Origin: Euryodendron excelsum
Taxonomy: Eukaryota; Streptophyta; Magnoliopsida; Ericales; Pentaphylacaceae
Length of the DNA stretch: 64,000 bases
Assembly (NCBI GenBank): GCA_033060915.1
Contig: CM065385.1
Span: 19,604,001 to 19,668,000, forward strand
Direction of reading: 5' to 3'
Shown here: piece by piece, positions 9,602-21,388 of the stretch
How positions within the stretch are numbered: the first letter of the stretch is position 1
Layout: the number at the start of each line of letters is the position of its first letter
The notes under the pieces: generated by a model
What the model was told of the DNA's origin: nothing
Database searches by the model: none
Seen by the model: only the letters and a program-made list of their open reading frames with translations
Made by a program: the position numbers and the translations under genes

Positions 9602-12600
9602 TGTCGCGCCCAAATTTTTTGCACTCGAGGAATACTCACACAAGTGGGAAAAATGTTGTACTCTCTCGTTAGAACTCACCCTCCTAGAAGAATGAGTGCG
9701 ACTAGGTTTGAATTGAAAAACTGGTTTGAATAAAGGGCTTTTAGAAAAGATTTGGAGTCGCCACCTAACTTGATTAAGGTGAGTTAGGTCACCTAAAAAC
9801 TAAGAATAATCTGAGGACTACGCTTAGGGTTTTTGGAAAACAATTTTGAAAATATCTCCCCAAGAGAGGGTTTTTAAGAAAACGGGTTGTTTGGCAACCT
9901 TTGAAAAATATCTAGCCCTTTTTAGAAAAATAACGCCGTTTTGGTCTTTGAAATCAGTAATCTAGGTTTGGAGGTTGGTTACGTGTAGGGAAGACGCACG
10001 AAGCTATCACCATACCCCGCCCTTTTGGTACTTACATGTCAATCTACCCTAGATTCACCTATGAGAGTCTTCAACTAACTATAGTTCAACCCTATCCATT
10101 TTGAAAAACAATGTTTAGAAAACATGATGCATGATATGCAAGTGTAAGGAAAGAGAATTGAAAAATAGAAATTGATTTGAAAAGAAATTGATTTGATTTG
10201 AAAATAGATTTGAAGCGATGGAATTGAAATTGAAAAGTTTGAGAATTAAAAGTAGAAATTTTGAAATTGGAATTTTGAAAATAGATTGGAATTTGAGATT
10301 TGAAAAGATTTTGGAAACCGCACCCATGAGGGTGGAATTGAAAGTTTGAAAAGTGTTGTGACCGCACCTATGAAGGTTGCCTACGTATCCCTTTAGGGGA
10401 ATCAGGTCAGTCGTAGTTCGGACCGGAGTCCGATTGAAAATAGAAGAGTGGATTTGAAGAAGGAGATTGAATTGGAAATTGAATTTGATTTGAAATTGGA
10501 AGAGGAGATTGGAAATTGAAATTGAGAAGATTGGACTTTGATTTGGAAAGATAGATTTGGACTTGTTTTGAAAAAGAGAAGGTTTGAGGAAACCTAGACT
10601 TAGGAAAGATAGGAGACCTAGGAAAGACTCAAGAGTTTAAGAAAGATTGGATTTAGGAAAGGTTCGAATTAGGAAAGGTTCAATTTAGGAAAGTTTGGAA
10701 TTTAAGAAAGTTTGGAAATTGGAAAGTTTCGAGTTTTCGTAAAAGGAAAGGTTGTCAGATTAGGAAAGTTCCCAAATTAGGAAAGTTTTGAAAATCGGAA
10801 AGTTTTGAATTTAGAAATGTTTTGAAAAAAAGGGAGGTTTTGAATTTAGAAATGTTTTGTTTTAGGAAAGGTTTGAAAAAAAGGAAAGTTTTCAATTTAG
10901 GAAATGTTTGAATGAAGAAAGTTTCAACTTAAGGAAGTCTTAAATTAAGAGAGTTTTGAGTTTAAAAAAGTCTTAGAGTTAGAAAGATGTTGAAGTTTTG
11001 GAAAGTTTAGAATTTATAAAGTTTTTAGGTTTAGAAAGATTTAACTTAAGAAAGTTTCAAATTTAGAAAGTTTTGAATTTGGAAAGATTTGAAATTTAGA
11101 AAATTTAAGATTTAGAAAGTTTTAGAGTTTTAGAAAATCTTGAGATTAGGAAAGGTTTGAGTTTAGGAAAGATTTGAAAACTTAGGTTTAACAAGTTAAG
11201 ATTTGAAGAGAGGGTAGAATTACGAAAGGGTTGAATTAGGAAAGATTTGAAAGTTGAGTTTTTAAAACTTAGGAAAGATTTTTATGTTCAAGTTTTGGAA
11301 ACTTAAGGTTTAGGAAAGTAGAAGTTTAGGAAGGATTTGAATTAGGAAAGAGTTGAATTTTGAAATTTAAGGAAATGTTTAAAGTTTAGGTTTAGGAAAC
11401 TTATGGTTTAGGAAAGAATTGAATTAGGAAGGTATTGAATTAAGAAAGGTTTAGATTAGGAAGGGATTGGATTTGGTTTCTAAAAGAGAAATGTTAGATT
11501 TTGTTTCCAAAAACGGAGGATGGGATCTAGTTTCCTAAACGGGAAGATTGGATTCGGTTTCCTAAAGAGAAGGTAGGATTTGATAAGGATTTGAAAAGAG
11601 AGATTCTAGAAATCCTAGTTTTGAAAAATTATAGTTTTGACGTAGAAAAGAGGTTTTGGAAACATGTATAGTTTGGATGTGAAAACTAGAGGTTTTGGAA
11701 ACCTAGGTTTGGGGCAAAGTTTGAAAACCATGTTTTTGGAAAGAAAATTAGGGTTTTCTAATTGTGGGCTCTAGGGCTTGACCTGGGCTCTAAGGAAAGA
11801 GTTTTTGGAAAGTGCGTTTCTAGAAACGAAGACTTTCTAAAAGGGAATCTTAGGAAGGAGTTTTTGGAAAGTGAATTTGAAGAGGGAGTTTTTGGAAAAA
11901 GATTTTAAAGAGAAGGAGTTTTGGAAAGTGTGTTTTTAGAAACGTAGATTTTGGAAAGAAGATCCTAGAGGAGAGTTTCTAGAAGAAAAATTTTGGGAAG
12001 AGAGTTTTTAGAAAGATTTTTGGAGAGAGTTTTTAGGAAGGTGAATCTAGGGAGTGTTTTTAGAAAGTGAATTTTGAGGAAAAGATTTTGGAGAGAGAAT
12101 TTTGAAAAATAGATTTTGGAAGGGAGTTTTTGAAAATAATTTTGGAGAGGAGAATTTTGGGAAAGTATGTTGAAAAGAGATTTTTAGGAAGAGATTTTTG
12201 AAAAGAGAGTTTTTTGGAAAGTATGAAAATGTCTCACTTTCCTAAAGCAATTCTAATCATGAGGGGGCTAGAACCACCTTAAGAAAGTAGTTTTGGAAAA
12301 TAATAAGATTTGAAAATATAGACCAAAAAGGTCACTTTTAATGTAATACTTTCCTAAAGCAACCCTAGCCATGGAAAGGCTAGAATCGCCCTAGAATTGT
12401 GGTTTTGAAAACATGTTTTTGAAAAAGAGATTTTGATACAATTTTGAAAACAAGTTTGAAAACGTTTTGAAAAACAACTTTGAAAACGGTTTTTGAAAGA
12501 TGCAAGACTATGATATGCACAATGCAATTTGGGGTCGTGAACATACAAGGTTAAGGCTTCACCACATAATCAAGGGGGGCCGGACCCACGTGGTATTTGG

Positions 12601-14189
12601 TTAGGCTAGAAGAAAGCCCCCAACACGGTGACTCTAAGCAACGTATCTTTGACTAGATTTGGGCGCCTGTACTAGTGACTACCATGTAATTTTTAACCTA
12701 GCTTCACTAGGAGTGACTCCGGAAAGTCCGTGATTGATTTAAAGGAGCTGGGAATGACCCGAAAGGCCGGAAAGGTGTCGCAACACTTAAAATAGTGTTC
12801 TAGAGGTCTTTGACTTGAAAAATGAAGATAAGATGGGTCGGAAAGGTTGGCTGGGCCTTTAGGGGCAAAACGGTCAATCGGACTGGGAAACTACCGGGGC
12901 GAACTCGGATTGTCCCGGAAAAAGACTTGGGATCTGGAAACATTATTTAGAATGTTCCCAGAGGTTGCCGGTTTGATTCCCAGAGCCGGCGTGGTTGGAA
13001 AAGGAGACCGGCCCACTAGGGGCAAAACGGTCATTTTGTGCCGGGTTTGCCGGAACTAACTCGGAATGGTCCGGAAAGGTAAAGGGAGGTTGAGAATACT
13101 ATAAAAAGTAGTCTCAGGAAGTTACCGGTTTGATACCCAGAGTCGGTGTGGTTGAAAAAGGAAACCGGCCCCCAAGGGGCAAAACGGTCATTTTGTACCG
13201 GGTTGGCCGGAACTGACTCGGAATGGTCCGGAAAGGTAAAGGAAGACTGAGAATACTATAAAAAGTAGTCCCAGGAGGTTACCGGTTTGATACCTAGAGC
13301 TGGTGTGGTTCCCAAGGCATTCGGATGCTGAGGGGCAAAATGGTCATCTTGACCGGAAAGTCTCGAAAAAGGTCCTAAGGGTAGTCTGGTCATTTTTCAC
13401 TGAAGTGAGCTAACAAACATGGGTGTTGACCTAGGTTTTGAGTGTTTCTGCCGCTCTAACGGTGTGAGTATTTCTGCTACTCGGACGGGGTTGATGATTT
13501 GTGAGTATTTCCGCTACTCGGACGGGGTTGATGATTTGGGAGTATTTCCGCTACTTGGACGGGGTTGATGAGTATTTCCACTACTCTAACGGCTTTGTGA
13601 GTATTTCCGCTACTCAGACGGGATTAATGATTTGTAAGTATTTTCACTACTCTAACGGCTTTGTGAGTATTTTTGCTACTCGGACCGTCTCGAGGAATAA
13701 ACTGTCTCGAGAGAGGGATTGAAAAGTGGTCTTACCGTCTCTGAAGAGACGTGCCTGGATTGGGACCGTCCCGAGGAATAAACTGTCTCGAGAGAGGGAT
13801 TGGAAAGGGGTCTTACCGTCTCCGAAGAGACGTGCCTGGATTGTGAGTGTTTCCGCCACTCTAACGGTTTTGTGAGTACTTCCGCTACTCTAACGGTTTT
13901 GTGAGTATTTCCGTTACTCTAACAGTTTTGTGAGTAGTTTTGCTACTCGGACCGTCTCGAGGAATAAATTGTCTCGAGAGAGGGATTGGAATTGGAATAA
14001 GAAAGGACAATGCCCCTAAGGGCATTTTGGTCATTTTGCCTCTATTTAGGCCTGACAGGCCCGCGAAGTGATGGAAAGACGGAATTTGGACCTAGAGAAT
14101 TGGTTTCGATTGGAATATGCCCAAAATGACTTGAAAACAAGTCTGGACGGAGTGTAGACTGCCGAGCAGTCAACAATGGGGTGCTTACA
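9602..14189 (-). repeat. 3' LTR of element B (4.6 kb, promoter deleted)
   Basis: Closely similar to the right LTR 22945-28055; about four substitutions are seen in the first 80 bases and long stretches are identical. Compared with the right LTR it lacks the block corresponding to 26015-26658 (644 bp, between ACTCT and AAGCAACG at 12635/12636), which holds the TATA box, palindromes and telo-box leader. It keeps a segment near 13930-14010 that the right LTR has lost and has more copies of a GTGAGTATTTCCGCTACT repeat (13440-13690). Confidence 0.92.
13440..13945. repeat. Short tandem repeats of the B LTR U3
   Basis: GTGAGTATTTCCGCTACTC followed by GGACGGGGTTGATGATTTG or TAACGGTTTT is repeated many times, with two units of the 81-bp CTCGAG-containing repeat embedded (13680-13850). 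The right LTR has fewer units (27480-27870). Confidence 0.85.
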
Positions 14190-14205
14190 GCTGCCCCTCT
14201 TTTTC
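14190..14205 (-). other. Polypurine tract of element B
   Basis: On the minus strand GAAAAAGAGGGGCAGC directly precedes the 3' LTR start TGTAAGCACCCC. This primes second-strand synthesis and fixes the element orientation. Confidence 0.85.
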
Positions 14206-14390
14206 TATCTTTGCTTGTCAAAGACAGAAAACGATAAGAGTAAGAGTCCCATGTTGACTGCGAGGCAGTCGGAGGGACGGACATTGAAAACCTTTCGACA
14301 ACGGGAGTCGAAAACGGATAACGGGCCAAAAAGGCCTTTGAAAACGAGTTTTGGCGAGAAAAAGGGCAAAACTGCCCAGAATTTATAACT

Positions 14391-14466
14391 GGCGCCACTA
14401 CTAGTGGCGCCTTTGGTAGAAAAGCACGACGCCTCTGCTAGTGGCGCCAGGCTTAAGGTTAAAAAC
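14391..14466 (+). promoter_or_regulatory. Palindromes and weak TATA upstream of the PMD gene, element B
   Basis: GGCGCCACT-ACT-AGTGGCGCC (14391-14411) is a perfect 21-bp palindrome. A second, imperfect one is centred near 14438, 37 bp further. GGTTAAAAAC at 14457-14466 lies about 23 bp beyond and could be a degenerate TATA box. The palindrome is of the same kind as in the LTRs of element B. Confidence 0.7.
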
Positions 14467-14653
14467 CAGAAAATTTTTGGTTTGAACAGTTACGGGATTT
14501 GAAGAGTTTTTGGGGAATCCGAGGATCTTCAAGTGGAAATTGGCTTGAACCTTGAAGGAGCACTCCTTGGGGACCATGGGCGATTGCTGAAAGGAGTCCA
14601 CGTCGTCGGAAAAGTCACCGGAAGTGAAGATTTCGCCGGAGAACTTCCGAAAG

Positions 14654-15530
14654 GTGAGTTTTCAAATTTTGTTGATTTCGATGTGTAGAACTTTGTTTGA
14701 ATCATGTGAATAGTGGAAATTAATGTTTTGATATGTTTTGAACACTTTGGTGATGTTGTTTTTGCATTTTGATGGTTGTTTGATTGAATTTGAGTAACTA
14801 TATGTAAATGTGTGAAGGGGGTTTTCAGCCAGAATAGGAAATTTGTTCCTATAAGCATGGGTATTGGGTTTTCTGGCTATGTTTTTGTGCAATATGCCTT
14901 AGAAAAATGTGTTTAACAATCGTATGAAGCTTCGTGATTTTTTGAAAACTTGGTGAATTTTTGATTTTTTGAAAAATAGAAAAATATTTAGAAAATTAGA
15001 AGAAATTAGAAAATTTAAGAAATTGATGAAATTTTTGAAGTTTGAAATTTGGAAAAATGTAGGAATATTTTGAAAACATTTGAGGTGATTTTGAAAAATT
15101 TTGGAAACCTTTTGAAAACCATTGATTTATCTGAAAAAGAAAACATGAGTTTTGAAATTTTTGAAAAATTGAAAAGTGTGCACGGGTGCCATTGTTATGT
15201 GATTGTGGCGTTGGAAGGTGTATATTTCGTGTTTTGTGTTGATGTCATGGGCATTGTAGGGGCCATTTTTAAACGGGACTTGCCGAAATTTTTAGAAATT
15301 ATGGAAAGAGTTGGTTAAAATTTTAGAAATAAAATCTTTTTGAAGGGAAAAGACAGAGAACCCTTGAGACGTGATTTGGAGTTGGAAAATCAAGATGTGT
15401 CAAAATTTTTTTTTTGATTTGTTATTCAAAATCTTTTATTTGTTTTGTGTTATTTGTTTGTTTTATTTTATTGTTATTTAAACTGCATGGATGGTATATT
15501 AACATCACTTACCTTGGCTTACCTTTTCAG
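14654..15530 (+). other. 5' UTR intron of the PMD gene of element B
   Basis: Donor CCGAAAG|GTGAGT at 14654 and acceptor ACCTTTTCAG ending at 15530, followed by G and the ATG at 15532. The sequence is T/A-rich like plant introns. The same structure is seen in element A, so the intron predates the split of the two elements. Confidence 0.7.
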
Positions 15531-15531
15531 G

Positions 15532-17362
15532 ATGACAGACGCAGGTGATGACGGTTCTGAGAGGAGGCGTCGCTCGGGGAAGGCGGCCCGGACAGATTTT
15601 GCTGGTGGCTCTAGCCGTTCTAGAGGTAGTCGACGATCTACCGGACGATCTTCATCCAGCCAGAGCGGGCAGGGGAGTAGACTACTTGTCGACCCTTTTC
15701 CTCCGGTTGAGCAGGCTTTTGCCGAGGAGGAGGTACCGGGCCTTGGGGATTAGGTGACTGGCTATGGGAGAGCTTCTTCCAGGCATAGGCAGACAGACGC
15801 CGTCTTGGGAGATCTACAGATACCAGATGTCCCACCACTCAGGGATCTGGCCTATTATCCTAGTGTATACTCCAGACAGCATTTGCCACCTCCGCAGGTA
15901 CATACAGCTTTCCGAGGGGCTGTTCATCAGGTTTTTGTGACCATGCAGCAGGCTGCCCCATCATACCGCGCCTTCTTGGCAGAGATCAGGTTTGGCGCCT
16001 TTATGGGATTACAGGCTAACCGCCTGAACCGACACTTGGTACTGGCACTTGTTGAGAGGTGGTTCGGGGAGACTGGGACCTTCCATTTTGTCGGCTTCGA
16101 GTTAGGCCCCACTCCTTTAGATTGGGCGATTATTATAGGACTCTCCTTTGTCGGCCGGCGGATCACCCTGCACCCGATCAGCAGGGACGAGGCCTGTTTG
16201 CTGTTGGATTTGCCTCAGCCTGAGCGTTCTGCCTTCCCAGTCTCTTGGATTAGTCAGGGTGAGCGTACTTTTGCTACTGAGCCATCGCTTGCCAGGCGGG
16301 ACATCATGAGACGGCGACTTGTGTTGTACATCATCTTTAGCTGCTTCTGCAACAACAAAAAGTCACTCGTGCCGTGCCGTTTGGTGAGTATAGTAGCCGA
16401 TCTGGGAGCTTTGTCTGAGTTGGACTAGGGGTCCTTTTCTTTTGGCTGCTTTCTTCGATCGATGCGGGTTCGAACTTCTTCTTACTGGGGCAGCATGACT
16501 AGCTTTTGGCCCTTCCTTGTCTGGTGGAGTTACGAGTACCTGCCAGTGCGTCATCTCGCAGTTGTTGAGGATGATCTCTATCCTCGCGCTTTGAGGTGGG
16601 CTCGTGACCGGGTAGCCCAACGATCGGAGATTACTGACTTTGTGACGCTCCGGGCAAACCTGGAGCTGATTGAGGCGAGGGATGTGACCTGGCGGCCCTT
16701 CATTGGATCAGTCCATTACGAGACAGTCCGATACCTGGTCCCGTTGTCCTTATCGAGAGCTGCTTTTCTCAGTGATGACACCTGGGAGTCCTATCTTGGA
16801 GAGCGGCATTGGCGACAGTTTCACGAGGAGTTTCGATCAGCAGGGGCTCCGCCAGAGTATATGTTTGGAGCCCTGGTGGCGGGAGTGCCCATCCCTTATC
16901 AGGAGCGTCAGCCAGGTGCCGAGTTCTTGCTCCCCCCGAATACGGATTACGCTGCGCACTTTGGAGCCCATTCGGTTGGTGCCTTCACCCGGTTTGAGGT
17001 AGTAGTCAGTGGGTATGCTGTTGGCCAGGAGGTGGTTGACCTATGGCGCCGTGCTGGAGGATATGTGCCCCAGGCCGAGTTTACTGCTGTGAGAGACCAG
17101 AGAGATCGGTACCAGATGGAGAGGGACCAGTACCAGGCCGAGGTAGCTTCCCTGACGGCTCGGTTATCTCAGATGGGTGGTGGGTGGGTAAGTTATTCTC
17201 TCTTTGCTCCTTATTGCTCTGCTGTTGCTTATTTCCTTTTGTTTGCGGCTGATTTTGGTTCTATCTTCCTTGCAGGATGGTGGTGTTTCGAGTAGTTACC
17301 CTCTCCCTCCGATGCCGGGTTTCAGGGATTTTGATCCAGATGACATTGACTTCGATCCGTGA
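15532..17362 (+). pseudogene. PMD protein gene carried antisense in element B
   Basis: Nuclear PMD-family protein; in plants such proteins affect silencing and genome stability, and transposon-borne copies have no assigned role. Start ATG 15532 follows a conserved acceptor. The N-terminus (15532-15750) is Arg/Ser/Gly-rich. The PMD core (about 15800-16400) contains WFGETGTFHFVGFELG and LRDLAYYPSVYSR. A second conserved block follows (RVRTSSYWGSMTSFWP, FLVWWSYEYLPVR) and then a likely coiled coil with many Arg, Gln and Glu (about 17065-17175). A phase-0 intron (17188 GTAAGT to 17275 TTGCAG) leads to a short last exon with an acidic tail ending at TGA 17360-17362. Two in-frame TAG codons interrupt it: 15751-15753 and 16426-16428; the latter stands where element A has Trp. 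There are no frameshifts that I can see. Apart from the stops the gene is well kept. Confidence 0.85.
17188..17275 (+). other. Last intron of the element B PMD gene
   Basis: 88 bp with donor GTAAGT and acceptor CCTTGCAG. Splicing after the Trp codon (17185-17187) joins in phase 0 to GATGGTGGTG and opens a frame to TGA at 17360. Confidence 0.75.
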
Positions 17363-19381
17363 GAGATGCCCTTTGCGGAGACTCTGATCCTCCTTTGCCC
17401 CTGGTCCCTGAGTTGTATTTATGTTAGACAGTTTTATTTTTGATATGTTGTACAAAATGAATATTTATGGTACTTAGATGCATGGATAGACAAATACATT
17501 TATGATCTTTACAGCTAGGCATATGATTAGATGCATGTGATGTATGATGATGTTAGATATCTATTACATGAGTTGATGCTGATGACTTCTATTTCTACAG
17601 GGAGTTATGTCCTATATGTGCAAAGCTCATGCTAATTTTTTTTATTTATTTACTTATTTTTTTCTTTTTTAACATATGCATAAGTTAGAAATATGTTAAT
17701 AGAATGACACAAGGTGCTGTTAGACTTGTAGCCTTAGGAATGGTAACTCCCTCCTCTTCGGGGATTTTAGCCTCTCTTCTGGCTCAATCCTACCTCGATT
17801 GGATGATAGCACTTCGCACCTTTCTCAACCTCTTGACTGCCCCCAACTTTCTATCCCAGGGTTAGTGTATAGGGTTATTGGGCTGAGACTCTCGACTCTC
17901 GGAGTTTTAGCAACCGCTTACCTGACCTTTGGCAGAGCGATAAGTGGCCAGTCATTTCAATCCGAGAAGACTTTATTTAGGACCATAATGTAGGCTAGGT
18001 TATAGGGTTTTAGAAACAACGGGATATGTAGGCTCAAATTCAATGTTGTTTTCAGCAAGGCTTAGATCCAAACTGTCCTTAACCGTTTTTCAGTAGGATT
18101 AGCAATTTTTTATTTTTTATTTTTTTTTAACATTGGCAGCGTACTTAACTCATTTAGATCAAGCAATCTATTTTCAATCAGAGTGGACTTTGATAGGGTT
18201 ATAATATAGGCCATGGTTTCAGGGTTTTGCAAGAAAGGGTAAAGGCTCAAACCTATTGTACCTACTGGGTTTCCTTGTAACCTAGGATCACCTTTAAATT
18301 TCCTTCTTGCTTTTGACCATATATTTCTCAGGGTGAAGATAATCTTTTTCTGTCACCCCCTTTATAGTCTTTTTGAGATAAACATGACTTTCTTCTCATT
18401 TGATCTTCTCATTATGCTTTTGAAGACAACTCAATCATAATTTTCTTCAGGCCTTTCCTTAAAGGAATTTTTTTTTTTTTTTCCTTGCCCCTTGGCAACT
18501 CCTTTCTTTTGCTTTTTTTTTTTTTTTTTTTCTCTTTACTTCTTTTCTTTTCTTTTATGAAACGAAATGATTTTTTAACCCTTTTCCCTTAAACCTTTTC
18601 CTTAGTAGTTCAATATACCCAGTGTGGGCGGTGATCCCTAGGCTGGGGTTTTATTAAGAAAGGATAGGTGGCTCAACGGGTTTGGTAAGGGGTTGCTTTT
18701 GACTATAAGGGAAATGAAATGAGGGCCTCTCTTCACTTTGAATTAGATTGCTTGATCCATAGAGCTTTCAACACTATCCTAGCATGATAGAGGTGGATAC
18801 CACTCCTAGAGTTCTCAACTATTGTCTGCCCTAATGTGGGGAGGACAGTCTTGGATTAGGGTTAACGAAGAAAATTTTTGCTTTCCGCGAGGCACTAGGG
18901 GTTAAGCAAAGGGAAAGATGAGCACATTTGTTCATTTATTTAGTTATTTATTCTTTATATGTGGGGGAATGAAAGATGGCTCCTCTTCCTCTTGATAAAC
19001 TGGCCGCACATCGCTTAGCCTTAGAGTCTTGCAAGTGCTGCCTTTGGGTAGTATCCTCACTCATCCTTATTCTCTCTCTCTGTGGAAGGCTGGTCATTTG
19101 GCGAGTGGTTAACTCATGCTATCATCCCTTCAAGTTGGATCATTCCGTAAGACAAACCACGCCTCTTACGTAGAAAGTAGTCACTATTCCCCAAGGAAGA
19201 TAAGACAACAACAATGGAATAAAAGACTGTTATTTGATTATTATTATTATTTTCATGGAAAGCATAAAATTCTTAAACAATAAGAAGATGTAATCATTAA
19301 TTTAAAGGCAGGAAGTAAGAGGGATAGAAAGAAAGTGGGCGACAACACCCCTCTCTTGTACGCTCTTGCAAGGAATCCATT
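17363..19381. other. Non-coding internal region of element B
   Basis: About 2 kb between the end of gag (minus strand) and the PMD gene (plus strand). Long T and TC runs (17636-17665, 18108-18130, 18465-18545) are present. In the element's orientation pol would be expected here, but no reverse transcriptase, RNase H or integrase motif is found on either strand. Confidence 0.7.
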
Positions 19382-21388
19382 TTAGTACGGCCTTGGGACA
19401 ATCCCCACGTTTTCGATGCTCCATTCGCAATCCGAATCCTCTGCCAAGGTGAGATAAGCAAAGGCTTCCCCTAGAGCTCCACAGGCGTTGACACTGTTGA
19501 TGCGGTTCTCAGCCTCCCTCTTGTTTTGTGTAGCAGGTTCTTCTGTAAATAGGGTGACCAGCTCACCCCCTTCCAATTCAAATGGCTCTGCTGGTGCTCT
19601 TGGCTTCTCTATCCTCCAGCTCATTTCTTCATAGTAGTACTCATTCGTGGGCCAATGACTCTCTAGCAAATGACGTTCGGCCGCGGCGTATTTCGGATGC
19701 AGAAACTCAGCACCCCATCCATCAGCAACCACGTTTTCAGTAGTCTCATCTCCCAGGAACATTGGCTCCCCAATGGGCCAGCCGGAAGCATCTGGCACTT
19801 CATCAGGGTTATGGAGATAGATTGGGCATAATAGGAGATCCTCCTCCCAGTCATCTTCTTCCTCGGTCTCCCAATCGTCCTCATAGTCCTCGGCCTTAGC
19901 CTCGTCAAACACTCCCTCGCCCTCCATTTCTACGATTATCATATTGATGGTGTGATCTGGCAGAGGGTTAACAGTCACATTGGGAGTGGGAGCAGGTTTT
20001 ACCGGCTGCAGATCGATGGTCTTATTATCGATCAGGTCTTGGATCTTGTGCTTGAGAGCAAAGCAGCTTTCGGTGTCATGCCCCTGGCCATCTGAATGAT
20101 AGTCGCATGTAAGGGCAGCATTAAAGGTTGGGGGTAGAGGGCTTGGCAATGGGCGAGCAGGTATGGGTTTCAGAATGTTATTCTTTAGAAGGCTATGGTA
20201 GGCCTCGGTTTGGGTGCATGCTAAGGCGTCGAAGGTATGGATGCGTCAAGCAGGTCTATTAAAGTTGGGTCGTGCCCCAGCGGGGCCGTAGTCAGGGGTT
20301 GGAGCAAGCATGGTCAAGGTGGGCAAGGGCAAGACTTGGGGTGATTGGAGCGGGGGTCGATATTGGGGTGGTTGGCTAGGGAGAACAGCAGACACTTCGC
20401 TTTCCTTCCTGATTGTGCCCCTTGTAGTAGCCACCTTCTTGGCTATGTTGGTGGTATTTTCTCCAATCTTAGCATAGGGATCTATGATTCTTCCTGTCTT
20501 GAGGCCATTTTCTACCATTTCTCCTTGCATAATGAGTTCGGAGAAGCTTTTCCCCACGCTTGTGCAGAGTTTCTCATAGAATATACGTTGAAAAGTATGT
20601 ATAAATAGTTGTACATACTCCTTCTCCTCCAACGGGGGATTAACTTGTGCAGCGGCCTCCCTCCATCTTAGGGCGTATGCTTTAAAACTCTCCTTCTCAC
20701 CCTTGCTCATCGTCATCAAGGACCAGCGATCGGAAGTGAGATCGATGTTGTGTCGGTATTGGGCTTTGAATGCATTGACTAGCTCCATCCAGGTTGTGAT
20801 CTTTCTTAAGTCCAGATGAGCGAACCATTGTAGAGCCAACCCGGTGAGGCTGTGTTGGAATAACTGTATAAGGAGCTTCGGGTCGTTGCCATGTCCACTT
20901 AGCGCTCCAGCATATAAACGAAGATGAGCAACAGGGTTACTGGTATCGTCGTACTTCTGGAAGTCAGGCATTTTAAACTTAGCAAGCCTCGGGTGGTCAG
21001 GGAAGAAACATAGCTCATCATAAGAAGTGAATCCGTAAGCATCATGGCCATGGAGACTTCGCAACGAATCCTCTAACCCTTGGATTTTCAGATTGAGAGG
21101 GTCTAGAGGGGCCTTCTTTGTGATGGGTGAAAGCAATATGGTCTCTTCTTCTTTAGTATTGACCCTTTTGGCATCTTCCTTGGTTTTCCCAGCATTGTCA
21201 GACTGGAGCAAGATCCTCGAATTAGCGGGTTCAAAGTCCTTAGATGAAGTCATTGATGATGAGGGGATCGCAGTAGCATCCTTCATGGCCAGAGTTTGAA
21301 TGAGTTTGAGCATCTCATCCATCTTAGCCCTCATTTCATTAACTTCCTCTCGAGAGACTTGAGAGGATTCTTCAGGGTTGGTAGCCAT
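19382..21388 (-). pseudogene. gag: gag polyprotein of element B, one stop
   Basis: Structural capsid-like protein that packages the element RNA. Start ATG at 21386-21388 (MATNPEESS); a longer frame upstream has only a GTG. A coiled N-terminal part (EEVNEMRAKMDEMLKLIQ) precedes the retrotransposon gag domain (about 20960-20540) with HLRLYAGALSGH, ALQWFAHLD and FKAYALRWREAAAQV. A variant zinc-knuckle, CDYHSDGQGHDTESC (Cys-His-His-Cys), sits near 20115-20071, then ALKHKIQDLID, typical of Tat/Ogre gag ends. The tail is very acidic (DDWETEEEDDWEED) and of unknown role. A single in-frame TGA at 20246-20248 splits the frame; both halves are in the same frame. No protease motif follows. The upstream leader of 1.5 kb has no gene. 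Confidence 0.88.

Noticed and set aside
9602..14189. Left LTR as an independent solo LTR
   Set aside because: It adjoins a polypurine tract and the flanks TCCAT/TCCAC pair it with the right LTR at 28055, so it is the 3' LTR of element B.
16703..17002. Second plus-strand frame within the PMD gene
   Set aside because: Shadow frame of the PMD coding sequence, which is supported by homology to element A and by intron borders.
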